5,436 bases of DNA from Actinomycetales bacterium UBA1383 (GTDB taxonomy: Bacteria > Actinomycetota > Actinomycetes > Actinomycetales > Actinomycetaceae). The notes under the pieces were generated by a model that saw nothing but the letters and a program-made list of their open reading frames with translations, had not been told where the DNA came from and did not search any database. The DNA lies in contig DBQX01000121.1 in the NCBI GenBank assembly GCA_002305415.1, forward strand, positions 1-5,436, in the 5' to 3' direction. The position numbers and the translations under genes are program-made. This document shows, one piece after another, positions 1-5,285 of the stretch. Position 1 is the stretch's first letter, and each line of letters begins with the position of its first letter.

Positions 1-64
1 AGGCTCCGTGGGGCGAGGGAGGGGCAGGGGGCTCCAAGAAGGGCCAGGATCAGCCAAGAATTGA

Positions 65-78
65 GGGACTTTGGTCCC
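65..78. promoter_or_regulatory. DosR/DevR-like palindromic operator (candidate)
   Basis: The 14 bases GGGACTTTGGTCCC form an inverted repeat with five perfect outer pairs (GGGAC/GTCCC). From memory, the mycobacterial DosR (DevR) box has the core GGGACTWWAGTCCC; this site differs at one position (G for A at 73). It lies about 93 bp upstream of the ATG of the secreted-protein gene at 171, a plausible place for an activator site. The flanks fit the longer 20-bp consensus less well. A short hairpin with a TTTG loop is the alternative reading, but no T-run follows and no gene end is visible before it. No DosR-type regulator is encoded in the window. Confidence 0.45.
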
Positions 79-159
79 AACTCCCTGCATCCAAACCGGG
101 GGGATCGGCGGAAGTAGTGGGTGTGAGGCTTCCACAGGGGATGCCGACAGCTCGTGAAT

Positions 160-164
160 GGAGA
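160..164 (+). promoter_or_regulatory. Ribosome binding site fixing the start at 171
   Basis: GGAGA lies six bases before the ATG at 171. It selects that codon over upstream in-frame GTG/ATG codons (117, 141), which would place about ten to eighteen hydrophilic residues ahead of the signal peptide. Confidence 0.75.
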
Positions 165-170
165 CCCTCA

Positions 171-674
171 ATGCGCAAGACCACCGGTTTCGCCGCCACC
201 CTCGCCGCCGCTGGCCTCGTCGCCGCCGGCTTCGCCGCACCCGCCATGGCTGCCCCCTCGAACAAGGGCACCACCTTCGTCGCCCCGAGCGCACTCACCC
301 TCAGCGTGCTTGAGGGTGTCGCCAAGCCCGGCTCACTCGGTGCGAAGGGTGCCGGCTTCGGAATCGTCGGCAACCCCAACGACGGCACCATCGAGCACGT
401 CGGCGGGCTCTACGTCTACTCGCCCGCATCGATGTCCACCCTCGAGCTGCGCAACTTCACCATCGACATCCGTGACCTCGATGGTGACGGCGACGGCGTC
501 GTGACCGGCATCGTGAACGACTCGTTCCGCGCGCCGTTGTTCTCCTTCGACATGGACGACGCCCTCGACGGCAACCCGGTGACCCTGTACTTCACCTCGA
601 CCGCCTCCGAGGCTGTCCTCGGCTCGGGTGCTATCACGGGCGCCATCGCGGGTACCGCGAGCATCGAGCGCTGA
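171..674 (+). CDS. Small secreted protein with signal peptide and Asp/Gly calcium-loop-like segment
   Basis: Encodes 167 residues. Residues 1-27 are a textbook Sec signal peptide: MRK, a long Ala/Gly/Leu hydrophobic core, and a likely cleavage site after AMA (25-27), leaving a mature protein of about 140 residues. The mature part alternates hydrophobic and polar residues (LELRNFTIDI, VTLYFTST), suggesting an all-beta fold. It has a GTIEHVGGL motif (72-80) and a later PLFSFDMD stretch. This order (I.H.GGL, then L.NF.ID, then TG.V, then PLF..D) recalls small exported beta proteins of actinobacteria, a memory-based resemblance rather than a tested match. DLDGDGDG at 102-109 resembles an EF-hand or dockerin calcium loop, but position 12 of the loop lacks the usual Glu/Asp. 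There is no LPXTG, SLH domain or C-terminal membrane anchor, so release outside the cell is likely. A DosR-like box lies upstream and a strong hairpin downstream, so it is probably monocistronic. Function unknown. Confidence 0.88.
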   Translation: MRKTTGFAATLAAAGLVAAGFAAPAMAAPSNKGTTFVAPSALTLSVLEGVAKPGSLGAKGAGFGIVGNPNDGTIEHVGGLYVYSPASMSTLELRNFTIDIRDLDGDGDGVVTGIVNDSFRAPLFSFDMDDALDGNPVTLYFTSTASEAVLGSGAITGAIAGTASIER

Positions 675-685
675 CACCAGCTGTC

Positions 686-721
686 CCAGGGCCGCCAGTC
701 CATCCCGGCTGGCGGCCCTGG
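686..721 (+). terminator. Strong GC hairpin after secreted-protein gene
   Basis: A perfect 13-bp inverted repeat (CCAGGGCCGCCAG at 686-698 against CTGGCGGCCCTGG at 709-721) with a 10-base loop starts 11 bases after the TGA at 672-674. No T-tract follows, which is common for actinobacterial terminators. The position and stem stability support termination of the upstream gene and insulation of the repeat array beyond it. Confidence 0.7.
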
Positions 722-768
722 CCGCATCCCGGGGCCGCGCCGGGCCCAGCCCGCGCTGGGGTATCCGC

Positions 769-844
769 GCTCTCCGCCACGTGTTTGGCTCTCCGCCACG
801 TGTTTGGCTCTCCGTCACGTGTTTAGCTCTCCGTCACGTGTTCA
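769..844. repeat. Four tandem 19-bp repeats, each with a CACGTG palindrome
   Basis: Units lie at 769-787, 788-806, 807-825 and 826-844 with no spacers. The consensus is GCTCTCCGYCACGTGTTTR. Copies 1 and 2 are identical; copies 3 and 4 share T for C before CACGTG and end in A, and copy 4 also has C for T at its next-to-last base. The CACGTG cores are at 778, 797, 816 and 835. The array ends 37 bp before the MFS start codon. If that start is leaderless, the last core is centred near -44, beside the -35 region. It may be an operator array for the MFS/GH1 unit, or a copy of a repeat dispersed among intergenic regions. The sequence does not decide between these. Confidence 0.9.
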
Positions 845-869
845 GCCGCGCACCCCGACCCTGATCTGC

Positions 870-875
870 CACGCT
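870..875 (+). promoter_or_regulatory. Candidate -10 element for leaderless MFS transcript
   Basis: CACGCT lies six bases before the ATG at 882. It keeps the A and final T of the actinobacterial TANNNT -10 motif, at the spacing expected when transcription starts at the A of the start codon. No Shine-Dalgarno sequence precedes this ATG, and no clear -35 element is seen. A near-identical arrangement occurs before the genes at 4408 (minus) and 4586 (plus). Confidence 0.4.
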
Positions 876-881
876 GTGCGC

Positions 882-2177
882 ATGCCGCGCGTGGACTCAC
901 CCTCCCTCGATCCCCTCGCCGAACCCACCGCCCGGGTCACCCCTGGCTTCATCGCCGTCCTGGCCCTCACCAACCTCGGCATCTGGACCGCGTTCTTCAC
1001 CCCCATCCAGTTCCTGCTCCCCCTCCAGGTGGAGGCCATCGACCCGGTCGGCAAGGAGGCCAGCCTCGGCGTGGTGGTGGCGGTGGGGGCGCTCGTCTCG
1101 CTGGTCGCGAGCCCGATCGCCGGCGCCTTCTCTGACCGCACCTCCTCCCGCCTCGGACGACGCCGCAGCTGGGTGCTGTGGCCCACCGTGGCCGCCGTCG
1201 CGGTCCTCGTCCTCATGGGAGGCCGGACCACCATCGGCGGGCTGGTGCTGGGCTGGGCGCTCGGCCAGCTCACCCTCAACGCCTCCTACGCCGCGGTGAC
1301 CGCGATGCTGCCGGACCAGGTGCCGGTCGCGCAGCGCGGCACGGTGGGGGCGGTGGTCGGGGCGGCACAGCCCCTGGGCGTGATCGTCGGATCGCTGATC
1401 GCCACGATGGTCCCCGGGGACAACACCGCACCCACGGGGCAGAACGCGCGCTACGTCGTCGTCGCCGTGGTGGTGGCGCTGACGGCGGTGCTGTTCGTGA
1501 CCCGCATGCGGGACCCGCAGCTGCCACGCGACCGAATCCCAGCCCTCCACGCGGGGTCGTTCCTCCGCGGCTTCTGGATCGACCCCCGCCAGCACCCGGA
1601 CTTCGCGTGGGTGTTCCTCACCCGGTTCCTCGTGATCCTGGGGACGGCGTTCGTCACCACGTACCTGCTGTACTTCACGCGGGACGTGCTCGGCCGCAGC
1701 CCGGAGGAGGCCGGGGACACGGTGGCGGCGATCCTGCAGTTCTACATCGTCGCGCTGCTGGTGTTCGCGCTCATCGCGGGCCCGGTCTCGGACCGGGTGG
1801 GCCGGGTGAAGCCGTTCGTGATCGGCGCCTCGCTGCTGTGCGCAGCCGCCATCGTGGTGCTCGCGTTCGCCCGCACGCAGGGGATGGCCACGCTGGCCGC
1901 GGCGCTCATGGGCGCCGGCTTCGGGGCGTACACGGCGGTGGACCTCGCGCTGATCTCGCGGGTCCTGCCCAGCGCCGGCGACCGGGCCCGTGACCTCGGC
2001 ATCATCAACATCGCCAACGCCCTGCCGCAGGTGCTCGCCCCGCTCATCGCGAGCGTCTGGATCGCGGTGCTGAAGTCCACGTCCTACGAGGTCGCCTACC
2101 AGAGCCTGTACCTCTTCGCCGCGGTGGTCACCGTGCTCGGGGCGGTGCTGGTGGTCAAGATCCGGAGCGTGCCGTGA
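882..2177 (+). CDS. MFS transporter, probable glycoside/sugar importer
   Basis: Encodes a 431-residue inner-membrane protein with about 12 hydrophobic segments (roughly 22-41, 62-82, 97-112, 116-135, 154-176, 190-207, 241-264, 280-300, 311-330, 335-357, 372-396, 406-426). The longest loop is between segments 6 and 7. The MFS motif A signature is clear in the loop between segments 2 and 3 (G81, D85, R86, G92, R93-R95), with its weaker repeat between 8 and 9 (G300, D304, R305, G307, R308). The DLGIINIANALPQ stretch (371-383) is typical of sugar-type MFS proteins related to the GPH/SLC45 groups, from memory of those families. The ATG at 882 was chosen because earlier in-frame codons, such as the TTG at 804, fall inside the tandem repeat and encode a non-membrane-like, repeat-derived extension. 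Its last codons overlap the GH1 gene by 4 bp, so the substrate is probably a beta-glycoside or oligosaccharide that GH1 then cleaves. Substrate specificity cannot be read from the sequence. Confidence 0.93.
   Translation: MPRVDSPSLDPLAEPTARVTPGFIAVLALTNLGIWTAFFTPIQFLLPLQVEAIDPVGKEASLGVVVAVGALVSLVASPIAGAFSDRTSSRLGRRRSWVLWPTVAAVAVLVLMGGRTTIGGLVLGWALGQLTLNASYAAVTAMLPDQVPVAQRGTVGAVVGAAQPLGVIVGSLIATMVPGDNTAPTGQNARYVVVAVVVALTAVLFVTRMRDPQLPRDRIPALHAGSFLRGFWIDPRQHPDFAWVFLTRFLVILGTAFVTTYLLYFTRDVLGRSPEEAGDTVAAILQFYIVALLVFALIAGPVSDRVGRVKPFVIGASLLCAAAIVVLAFARTQGMATLAAALMGAGFGAYTAVDLALISRVLPSAGDRARDLGIINIANALPQVLAPLIASVWIAVLKSTSYEVAYQSLYLFAAVVTVLGAVLVVKIRSVP
2164..2167 (+). promoter_or_regulatory. Ribosome binding site for GH1 inside the MFS gene
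   Basis: GGAG lies six bases before the GTG start at 2174, within the final codons of the MFS gene. Together with the GTGA stop/start overlap (2174-2177) it fixes the GTG start and implies translational coupling. Confidence 0.75.
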
Positions 2178-3559
2178 ACCGCCCTCCTGCCCTGAACCTC
2201 AGCGACTTCGGCCCGGACTTCACCTGGGGCGTGGCCACCGCCGCGTTCCAGATCGAGGGTTCACCGGCTGCGGACGGCAAGGGCCCCTCCATCTGGGACA
2301 CCTTCACCCACCGCCGGGACCGCCACGGCCGCACCCCGGTCAAGGACGGCACCACCGCGGATGTCGCCACGGACAGCTACCGCCGCTTCCGCGAGGACAT
2401 CGCGCTCGTGCGCGCGCTGGGCTTCGGCGCCTACCGCTTCTCGATCTCGTGGCCACGGATCTTCCCCGCCGGCGGCGGCCCCCTCAACCGCGCCGGGCTG
2501 GACCACTACTCCCGCGTGGTGGACGCGTGCCTCGAGGCGGGTGTGGAGCCGTGGGTGACGCTCTACCACTGGGACCTGCCCCAGGCGCTGGAGGACCGCG
2601 GCGGCTGGCGAGCCCGGGACACGGTGCACCGTTACTGCGACTACGCCACCGCCGTCGCCGGGGCGCTCGGGGACCGCGTCCGGCATTGGATGCTGTTCAA
2701 CGAGCCCCTCAACATCGTGATCTCCGGGCACGTCACGGGCGCGATGGCGCCCGGCCGGCGCTCGCTGCCTGCCTACTTCGCCGCCCTGCACCACGTCAAC
2801 CTCGCCACCGGCCTCGGCTCCCGGGCCGTCCGCGCCGCCGACCCCGACGCCGTCATCGGCACCACCCAGTACGTCTCCCCGCCGATCGGCAGCGGCCCGG
2901 GCCGGCTGGCCGACGTCGCGGAGCGCGCCGCCCACGCCGTCCTCAACCGCGCTTTCCTCGAGCCGCTCCTGGGCCTGGGCTACCCGTGGCGGACGGCGCC
3001 GCTCCTCCTCGGGGTGCGGCCCTTCCTGCGCGACGACGACGCCGCGCACCTCCTCGCCGACCTCGACTTCCTCGGGGTCCAGTACTACACGCGGCTGCGC
3101 GCACCCTTCCTCCCGCTGCCCGGGCTGTGGACGGTGCCGCAGTTCGGCGGTGCGGAGCACGGGAACGAGCTCACCTCCCTGGGGTGGGAGATCATCCCGG
3201 AGGGACTGGGGATGGCGCTGGACTGGGCCCACTCCTACGGGGCGTTCGAGCGGATCGTGGTCACCGAGGGCGGGGCCTCGTTCCCGGGGGAGCAGGTGGT
3301 GAGTGGCCGCGTGCGTGACCCCCGGCGGATCGACTACTACGTGCGGCACCTCGCCGAGGTGGCGGCAGCCCGGGAGCGGGGCGTGCCGGTGGATGGCTAC
3401 TTCGCGTGGTCGCTGATGGACAACTTCGAGTGGGCGGAGGGCTTCGAGCCGCGGTTCGGGCTCGTGCACGTGGACTTCGCCACCCAGGAGCGGACGATCA
3501 AGGACTCCGGGTACTGGTTCGCCGGGCAACTCGGCGGGACGGCGCGGCCGCCGGAGTGA
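2174..3559 (+). CDS. Glycoside hydrolase family 1 (beta-glucosidase type)
   Basis: Encodes 461 residues, normal for a bacterial GH1 (beta/alpha)8 barrel. It should hydrolyse terminal beta-linked glucose or related sugars with retention of configuration. There is no signal peptide, so it acts in the cytoplasm, presumably on substrate brought in by the overlapping MFS gene. Visible motifs: the N-terminal signature around WGVATAAFQIEG with Q26; YHWDLP (131-136) with H132 and W133; the acid/base in NEP (N176, E177); the nucleophile E365 in VVTEGG; and the aglycone/glycone-binding segment around W412, E419 and W420, followed by a typical RFGLVHVD C-terminal region. Two positions depart from consensus. 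The usual NYY is QYY (Q303), and the usual TENG is TEGG (G366). Both catalytic glutamates are present, so activity is expected, but specificity may be unusual. Beta-galactosidase, beta-fucosidase or 6-phospho activity cannot be excluded. Start is the GTG at 2174. Confidence 0.96.
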   Translation: MNRPPALNLSDFGPDFTWGVATAAFQIEGSPAADGKGPSIWDTFTHRRDRHGRTPVKDGTTADVATDSYRRFREDIALVRALGFGAYRFSISWPRIFPAGGGPLNRAGLDHYSRVVDACLEAGVEPWVTLYHWDLPQALEDRGGWRARDTVHRYCDYATAVAGALGDRVRHWMLFNEPLNIVISGHVTGAMAPGRRSLPAYFAALHHVNLATGLGSRAVRAADPDAVIGTTQYVSPPIGSGPGRLADVAERAAHAVLNRAFLEPLLGLGYPWRTAPLLLGVRPFLRDDDAAHLLADLDFLGVQYYTRLRAPFLPLPGLWTVPQFGGAEHGNELTSLGWEIIPEGLGMALDWAHSYGAFERIVVTEGGASFPGEQVVSGRVRDPRRIDYYVRHLAEVAAARERGVPVDGYFAWSLMDNFEWAEGFEPRFGLVHVDFATQERTIKDSGYWFAGQLGGTARPPE

Positions 3560-3567
3560 GGGGGCGT

Positions 3568-3608
3568 GGCAGCGCGGCCCGACCGGCGTTCCAGCAGGGT
3601 GCGCTGTC
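3568..3608 (+). terminator. Weak long-loop inverted repeat after GH1
   Basis: GGCAGCGC (3568-3575) can pair with GCGCTGTC (3601-3608) with one G-U pair and a 25-base loop. It starts 8 bases past the GH1 stop. The position suits a terminator, but the large loop and lack of a T-run make it doubtful. Confidence 0.25.
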
Positions 3609-3612
3609 CCGC

Positions 3613-3628
3613 TGAGAGGGGTCTCTCA
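3613..3628 (-). terminator. Short hairpin covering the LON-domain gene stop
   Basis: TGAGAG (3613-3618) and CTCTCA (3623-3628) form a 6-bp stem with a 4-base loop in the 66-bp gap between convergent genes. The stop codon of the minus-strand gene (3626-3628) lies in one arm. It could serve either direction, but the stem is short and no T-tract is present. Confidence 0.35.
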
Positions 3629-4408
3629 AGCCTTCGTGTCCTCCTGGCCGGTCTCGTCGTCCGGATTGCCGCCGCCACCCTCATCGGTGCCCGTGTCCGC
3701 GGTGCCCGCGCCGTCACCCGGCATGTTGCCTCGCCCACCGTTCCCGCCGGGATCCCGTGCGGACTGCTCGTCCTGTTCGTCGGGGATCTCGAAGGCGAGG
3801 CCACTGTTGGCGGTGAGTGCGAGAGTCTCCGCGGCGTCGTCGGCGAGGGCCGCGGTGCGGCTGAGAAGCTCGTCCAGGCTGGACGATCCCAGCAGCGTGA
3901 AGTGGTCGAGCGGCCCGATGGGGGCGATCCCGGCGAGCTGCCACGCGGAGACGACGGGGTCGTCGTCGAGTTCGACGTTCGCCGGCCAGAGCGTCGTGGC
4001 GTACTCGCTCGCCGCCGCGAGCGCGCGCCGAACCGCCTTCTCCGTGCGCGCCCGTGCGGGTGCGAGTTCCTCCGACCACTCGAGCGCCGGCAGCCACCGC
4101 ACGAGGGCCTGGGGGTAGGGATCGTCGTCGAACCACTTCTCCACCTCGAAGCGCGCGCCACCAGCAGCGACGAGCGCGATCATCTCGTCCACCACCTGGT
4201 ACTGGGCGATCCGGGCGACAGTCCCGCGGGAGAAGCGCCGATCCCCACCTCCGACCTCGGGCCCACGCTCGATGAGGACGACGCCGAACTCGCCGTTCGT
4301 CTCCAGCAGGTGCCGGAACATCGTCAGGTAGCGCGGCTCGAACAGCCGCAGGGCGAGCGGCATCCCGGGCAACAGCACGGACTGGAGCGGGAAGATCGGC
4401 AGGATCAT
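3626..4408 (-). CDS. LON substrate-binding (PUA-like) domain protein with disordered tail
   Basis: Encodes 260 residues. The N-terminus has the hallmark of the Lon protease N-terminal domain: LPIFPLQSVLLPG, then RLFEPRY (21-27). FGVVLIERGPEVGG (41-54), a GTVARI segment (62-67), and a conserved-looking AGGARFEVEKW followed by PYPQALV (82-103) come next. A mostly helical region follows to about 205, as in Lon N-domains. No AAA+ ATPase or Ser-Lys protease domain is present, so this is a stand-alone LON-domain protein, a widespread class of about 200 residues with no settled function. Residues 207-260 add a low-complexity tail rich in Gly, Asp, Glu, Thr and Asn, with almost no hydrophobic residues and likely disordered. 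It starts with the ATG at 4408, with no Shine-Dalgarno sequence but a -10-like hexamer just upstream. It is divergent from the CYTH gene and convergent with GH1. A role in binding proteins or peptides is only inferred. Confidence 0.92.
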   Translation of the reverse strand: MILPIFPLQSVLLPGMPLALRLFEPRYLTMFRHLLETNGEFGVVLIERGPEVGGGDRRFSRGTVARIAQYQVVDEMIALVAAGGARFEVEKWFDDDPYPQALVRWLPALEWSEELAPARARTEKAVRRALAAASEYATTLWPANVELDDDPVVSAWQLAGIAPIGPLDHFTLLGSSSLDELLSRTAALADDAAETLALTANSGLAFEIPDEQDEQSARDPGGNGGRGNMPGDGAGTADTGTDEGGGGNPDDETGQEDTKA

Positions 4409-4415
4409 GGCACCA

Positions 4416-4421
4416 AGCGTG
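4416..4421 (-). promoter_or_regulatory. Candidate -10 element for leaderless LON-domain gene
   Basis: On the minus strand CACGCT lies seven bases before the ATG, the same hexamer as before the MFS gene and one base further out. There is no Shine-Dalgarno sequence, which supports a leaderless start. No -35 element is evident. Confidence 0.35.
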
Positions 4422-4573
4422 ACACCGGGTGCGCGGTGCTGCGAGGGGAGGGCCCCGCCGCGGCCGGGGACCTCCTCGGGCGGGAGGCGCGCACACGGTG
4501 GATGGGGGATGGACCCGAGGGGCCGGGTGGGGCCGATGGACCGCGCCTCCCCCGGCGCCCGGGACCCGCCCGC

Positions 4574-4579
4574 TACCGT
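4574..4579 (+). promoter_or_regulatory. -10 element TACCGT for leaderless CYTH transcript
   Basis: TACCGT matches TANNNT exactly and lies six bases before the ATG at 4586, the standard layout for an actinobacterial leaderless mRNA. The intervening GAGGG is too close to the ATG to act as a normal Shine-Dalgarno sequence. The rest of the 177-bp divergent gap (4409-4585) shows no other clear site. Confidence 0.6.
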
Positions 4580-4585
4580 GAGGGC

Positions 4586-5215
4586 ATGGACCTACCCGAG
4601 GACTTCGAGTTCGAGCGCCGCTTCTTCGTGCGTGAACTGCCGCGTCACCTGGTGGATTCGGAGCCCCCGTCGGTAATCGTGCAGACCTACTTCCTCGCGC
4701 AGGATGGCTACGGCCTGCGGATCCGCCTGCAGGCGTCCGCGCCACGGCAGCGGCTCGACCCGGCCACCCGCGCGGACGACGCCCTCACGCAATTCACCCC
4801 CGAGTTCGACCTGTGCGTCCTCACCGCGAAGGGCCCCGCTGCGGGCGGGACCCGCTACGAGGCGGAGCGGCAGTTGGACATCGGGGTGGGGATCGAGATG
4901 TCGCGGCGCGGCGGGGCCACCATCGCGAAGTCGCGCTTCTCGGTGTGGCTGGACGAGGACGGCTGGGTCATCGACGAGTTCGCGGGCGCCAACCGACCGC
5001 TGATCATCGCGGAGTGCGAGCGCGGCGGACCGGTGGTGGACCTGCGGATCCCGTCCTTCTGCGTCACCGAGGTCACCGACGACGCCCGCTTCTCGAACGA
5101 CAGCCTCGTCCACGCGCCGTACTCGGCGTGGGCCTACCGGTTCGAGGAGGAGCTCGCCGCCCAGGGCCCGCGCTTCCTCACCGACTTCGGCACCAACAGG
5201 CCCTCAGCGGGGTAG
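4586..5215 (+). CDS. CYTH-domain protein (triphosphate tunnel metalloenzyme fold)
   Basis: Encodes 209 residues. The CYTH (CyaB / thiamine triphosphatase) fold is an eight-stranded tunnel that binds triphosphates with divalent metals. Matching features in order are: the signature strand EFERRFFV (8-15); VQTYF (32-36); LRIRL (44-48) with basic R45 and R47; TAKGP (80-84) with K82; YEAERQL (91-97) with acidic E92 and E94; IAKSRF (113-118) with K115 and R117; VIDEFAG; and IIAECE (140-145) with E143 and E145. EVTDDARFSN (162-171) is the typical C-terminal end. The signature ExExK appears as E8-x-E10-x-R12, with Arg for the usual catalytic-site Lys. Inorganic tripolyphosphatase or another triphosphatase activity is the likeliest role; adenylate cyclase activity is less likely. 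The ATG at 4586 is supported by the -10 element and because the domain begins within eight residues. An open frame runs far upstream but is antisense to the LON-domain gene. Confidence 0.9.
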   Translation: MDLPEDFEFERRFFVRELPRHLVDSEPPSVIVQTYFLAQDGYGLRIRLQASAPRQRLDPATRADDALTQFTPEFDLCVLTAKGPAAGGTRYEAERQLDIGVGIEMSRRGGATIAKSRFSVWLDEDGWVIDEFAGANRPLIIAECERGGPVVDLRIPSFCVTEVTDDARFSNDSLVHAPYSAWAYRFEEELAAQGPRFLTDFGTNRPSAG

Positions 5216-5265
5216 CACACGACGACGTCGCCGGGGGCGTGAGCCACGCGCTCCGCTCGCGCCGC

Positions 5266-5283
5266 GCGTGCGTCCGCGCACGC
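5266..5283. terminator. GC hairpin between convergent genes
   Basis: GCGTGCG (5266-5272) and CGCACGC (5277-5283) form a perfect 7-bp stem with a TCCG loop. It lies two bases beyond the stop of the minus-strand partial gene and 50 bases after the CYTH stop. A second small inverted repeat (GCGTG/CACGC, 5237-5249) lies nearby. Neither has a T-tract. A bidirectional terminator is plausible. Confidence 0.45.
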
Positions 5284-5285
5284 CG

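Noticed and set aside
1..60. Possible end of an upstream gene
   Set aside because: Frames are open in places but the translations are Gly/Arg-rich with no coding bias or motif; the purine-rich sequence looks intergenic.
117..170. Earlier GTG/ATG starts for the secreted protein
   Set aside because: They would place hydrophilic residues ahead of a complete signal peptide, and the GGAGA at 160 points to the ATG at 171.
769..844. CRISPR-like array
   Set aside because: The repeats abut with no spacers and the unit is only 19 bp; no cas genes are nearby.
804..881. N-terminal extension of the MFS protein from TTG at 804
   Set aside because: These 26 codons translate the tandem repeat and spacer, have no RBS, and add no membrane segment. 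The ATG at 882 with a -10-like element is preferred.
2261..3529. Minus-strand open frame of over 400 codons opposite GH1
   Set aside because: Low-complexity Gly/Val/Arg/Glu-rich translation typical of shadow frames in GC-rich DNA. The GH1 motifs on the plus strand are unambiguous.
4449..4570. GC-rich inverted repeats in the LON/CYTH gap
   Set aside because: Several short GGCC/CCGG-type matches occur, but none forms a long clean stem; they are expected by chance at this base composition.
3566..4585. Long plus-strand open frame continuing upstream of the CYTH gene
   Set aside because: It is antisense to the clear LON-domain gene, its translation is Arg/Gly/Glu-rich without domain features, and the CYTH domain begins right at the ATG at 4586.
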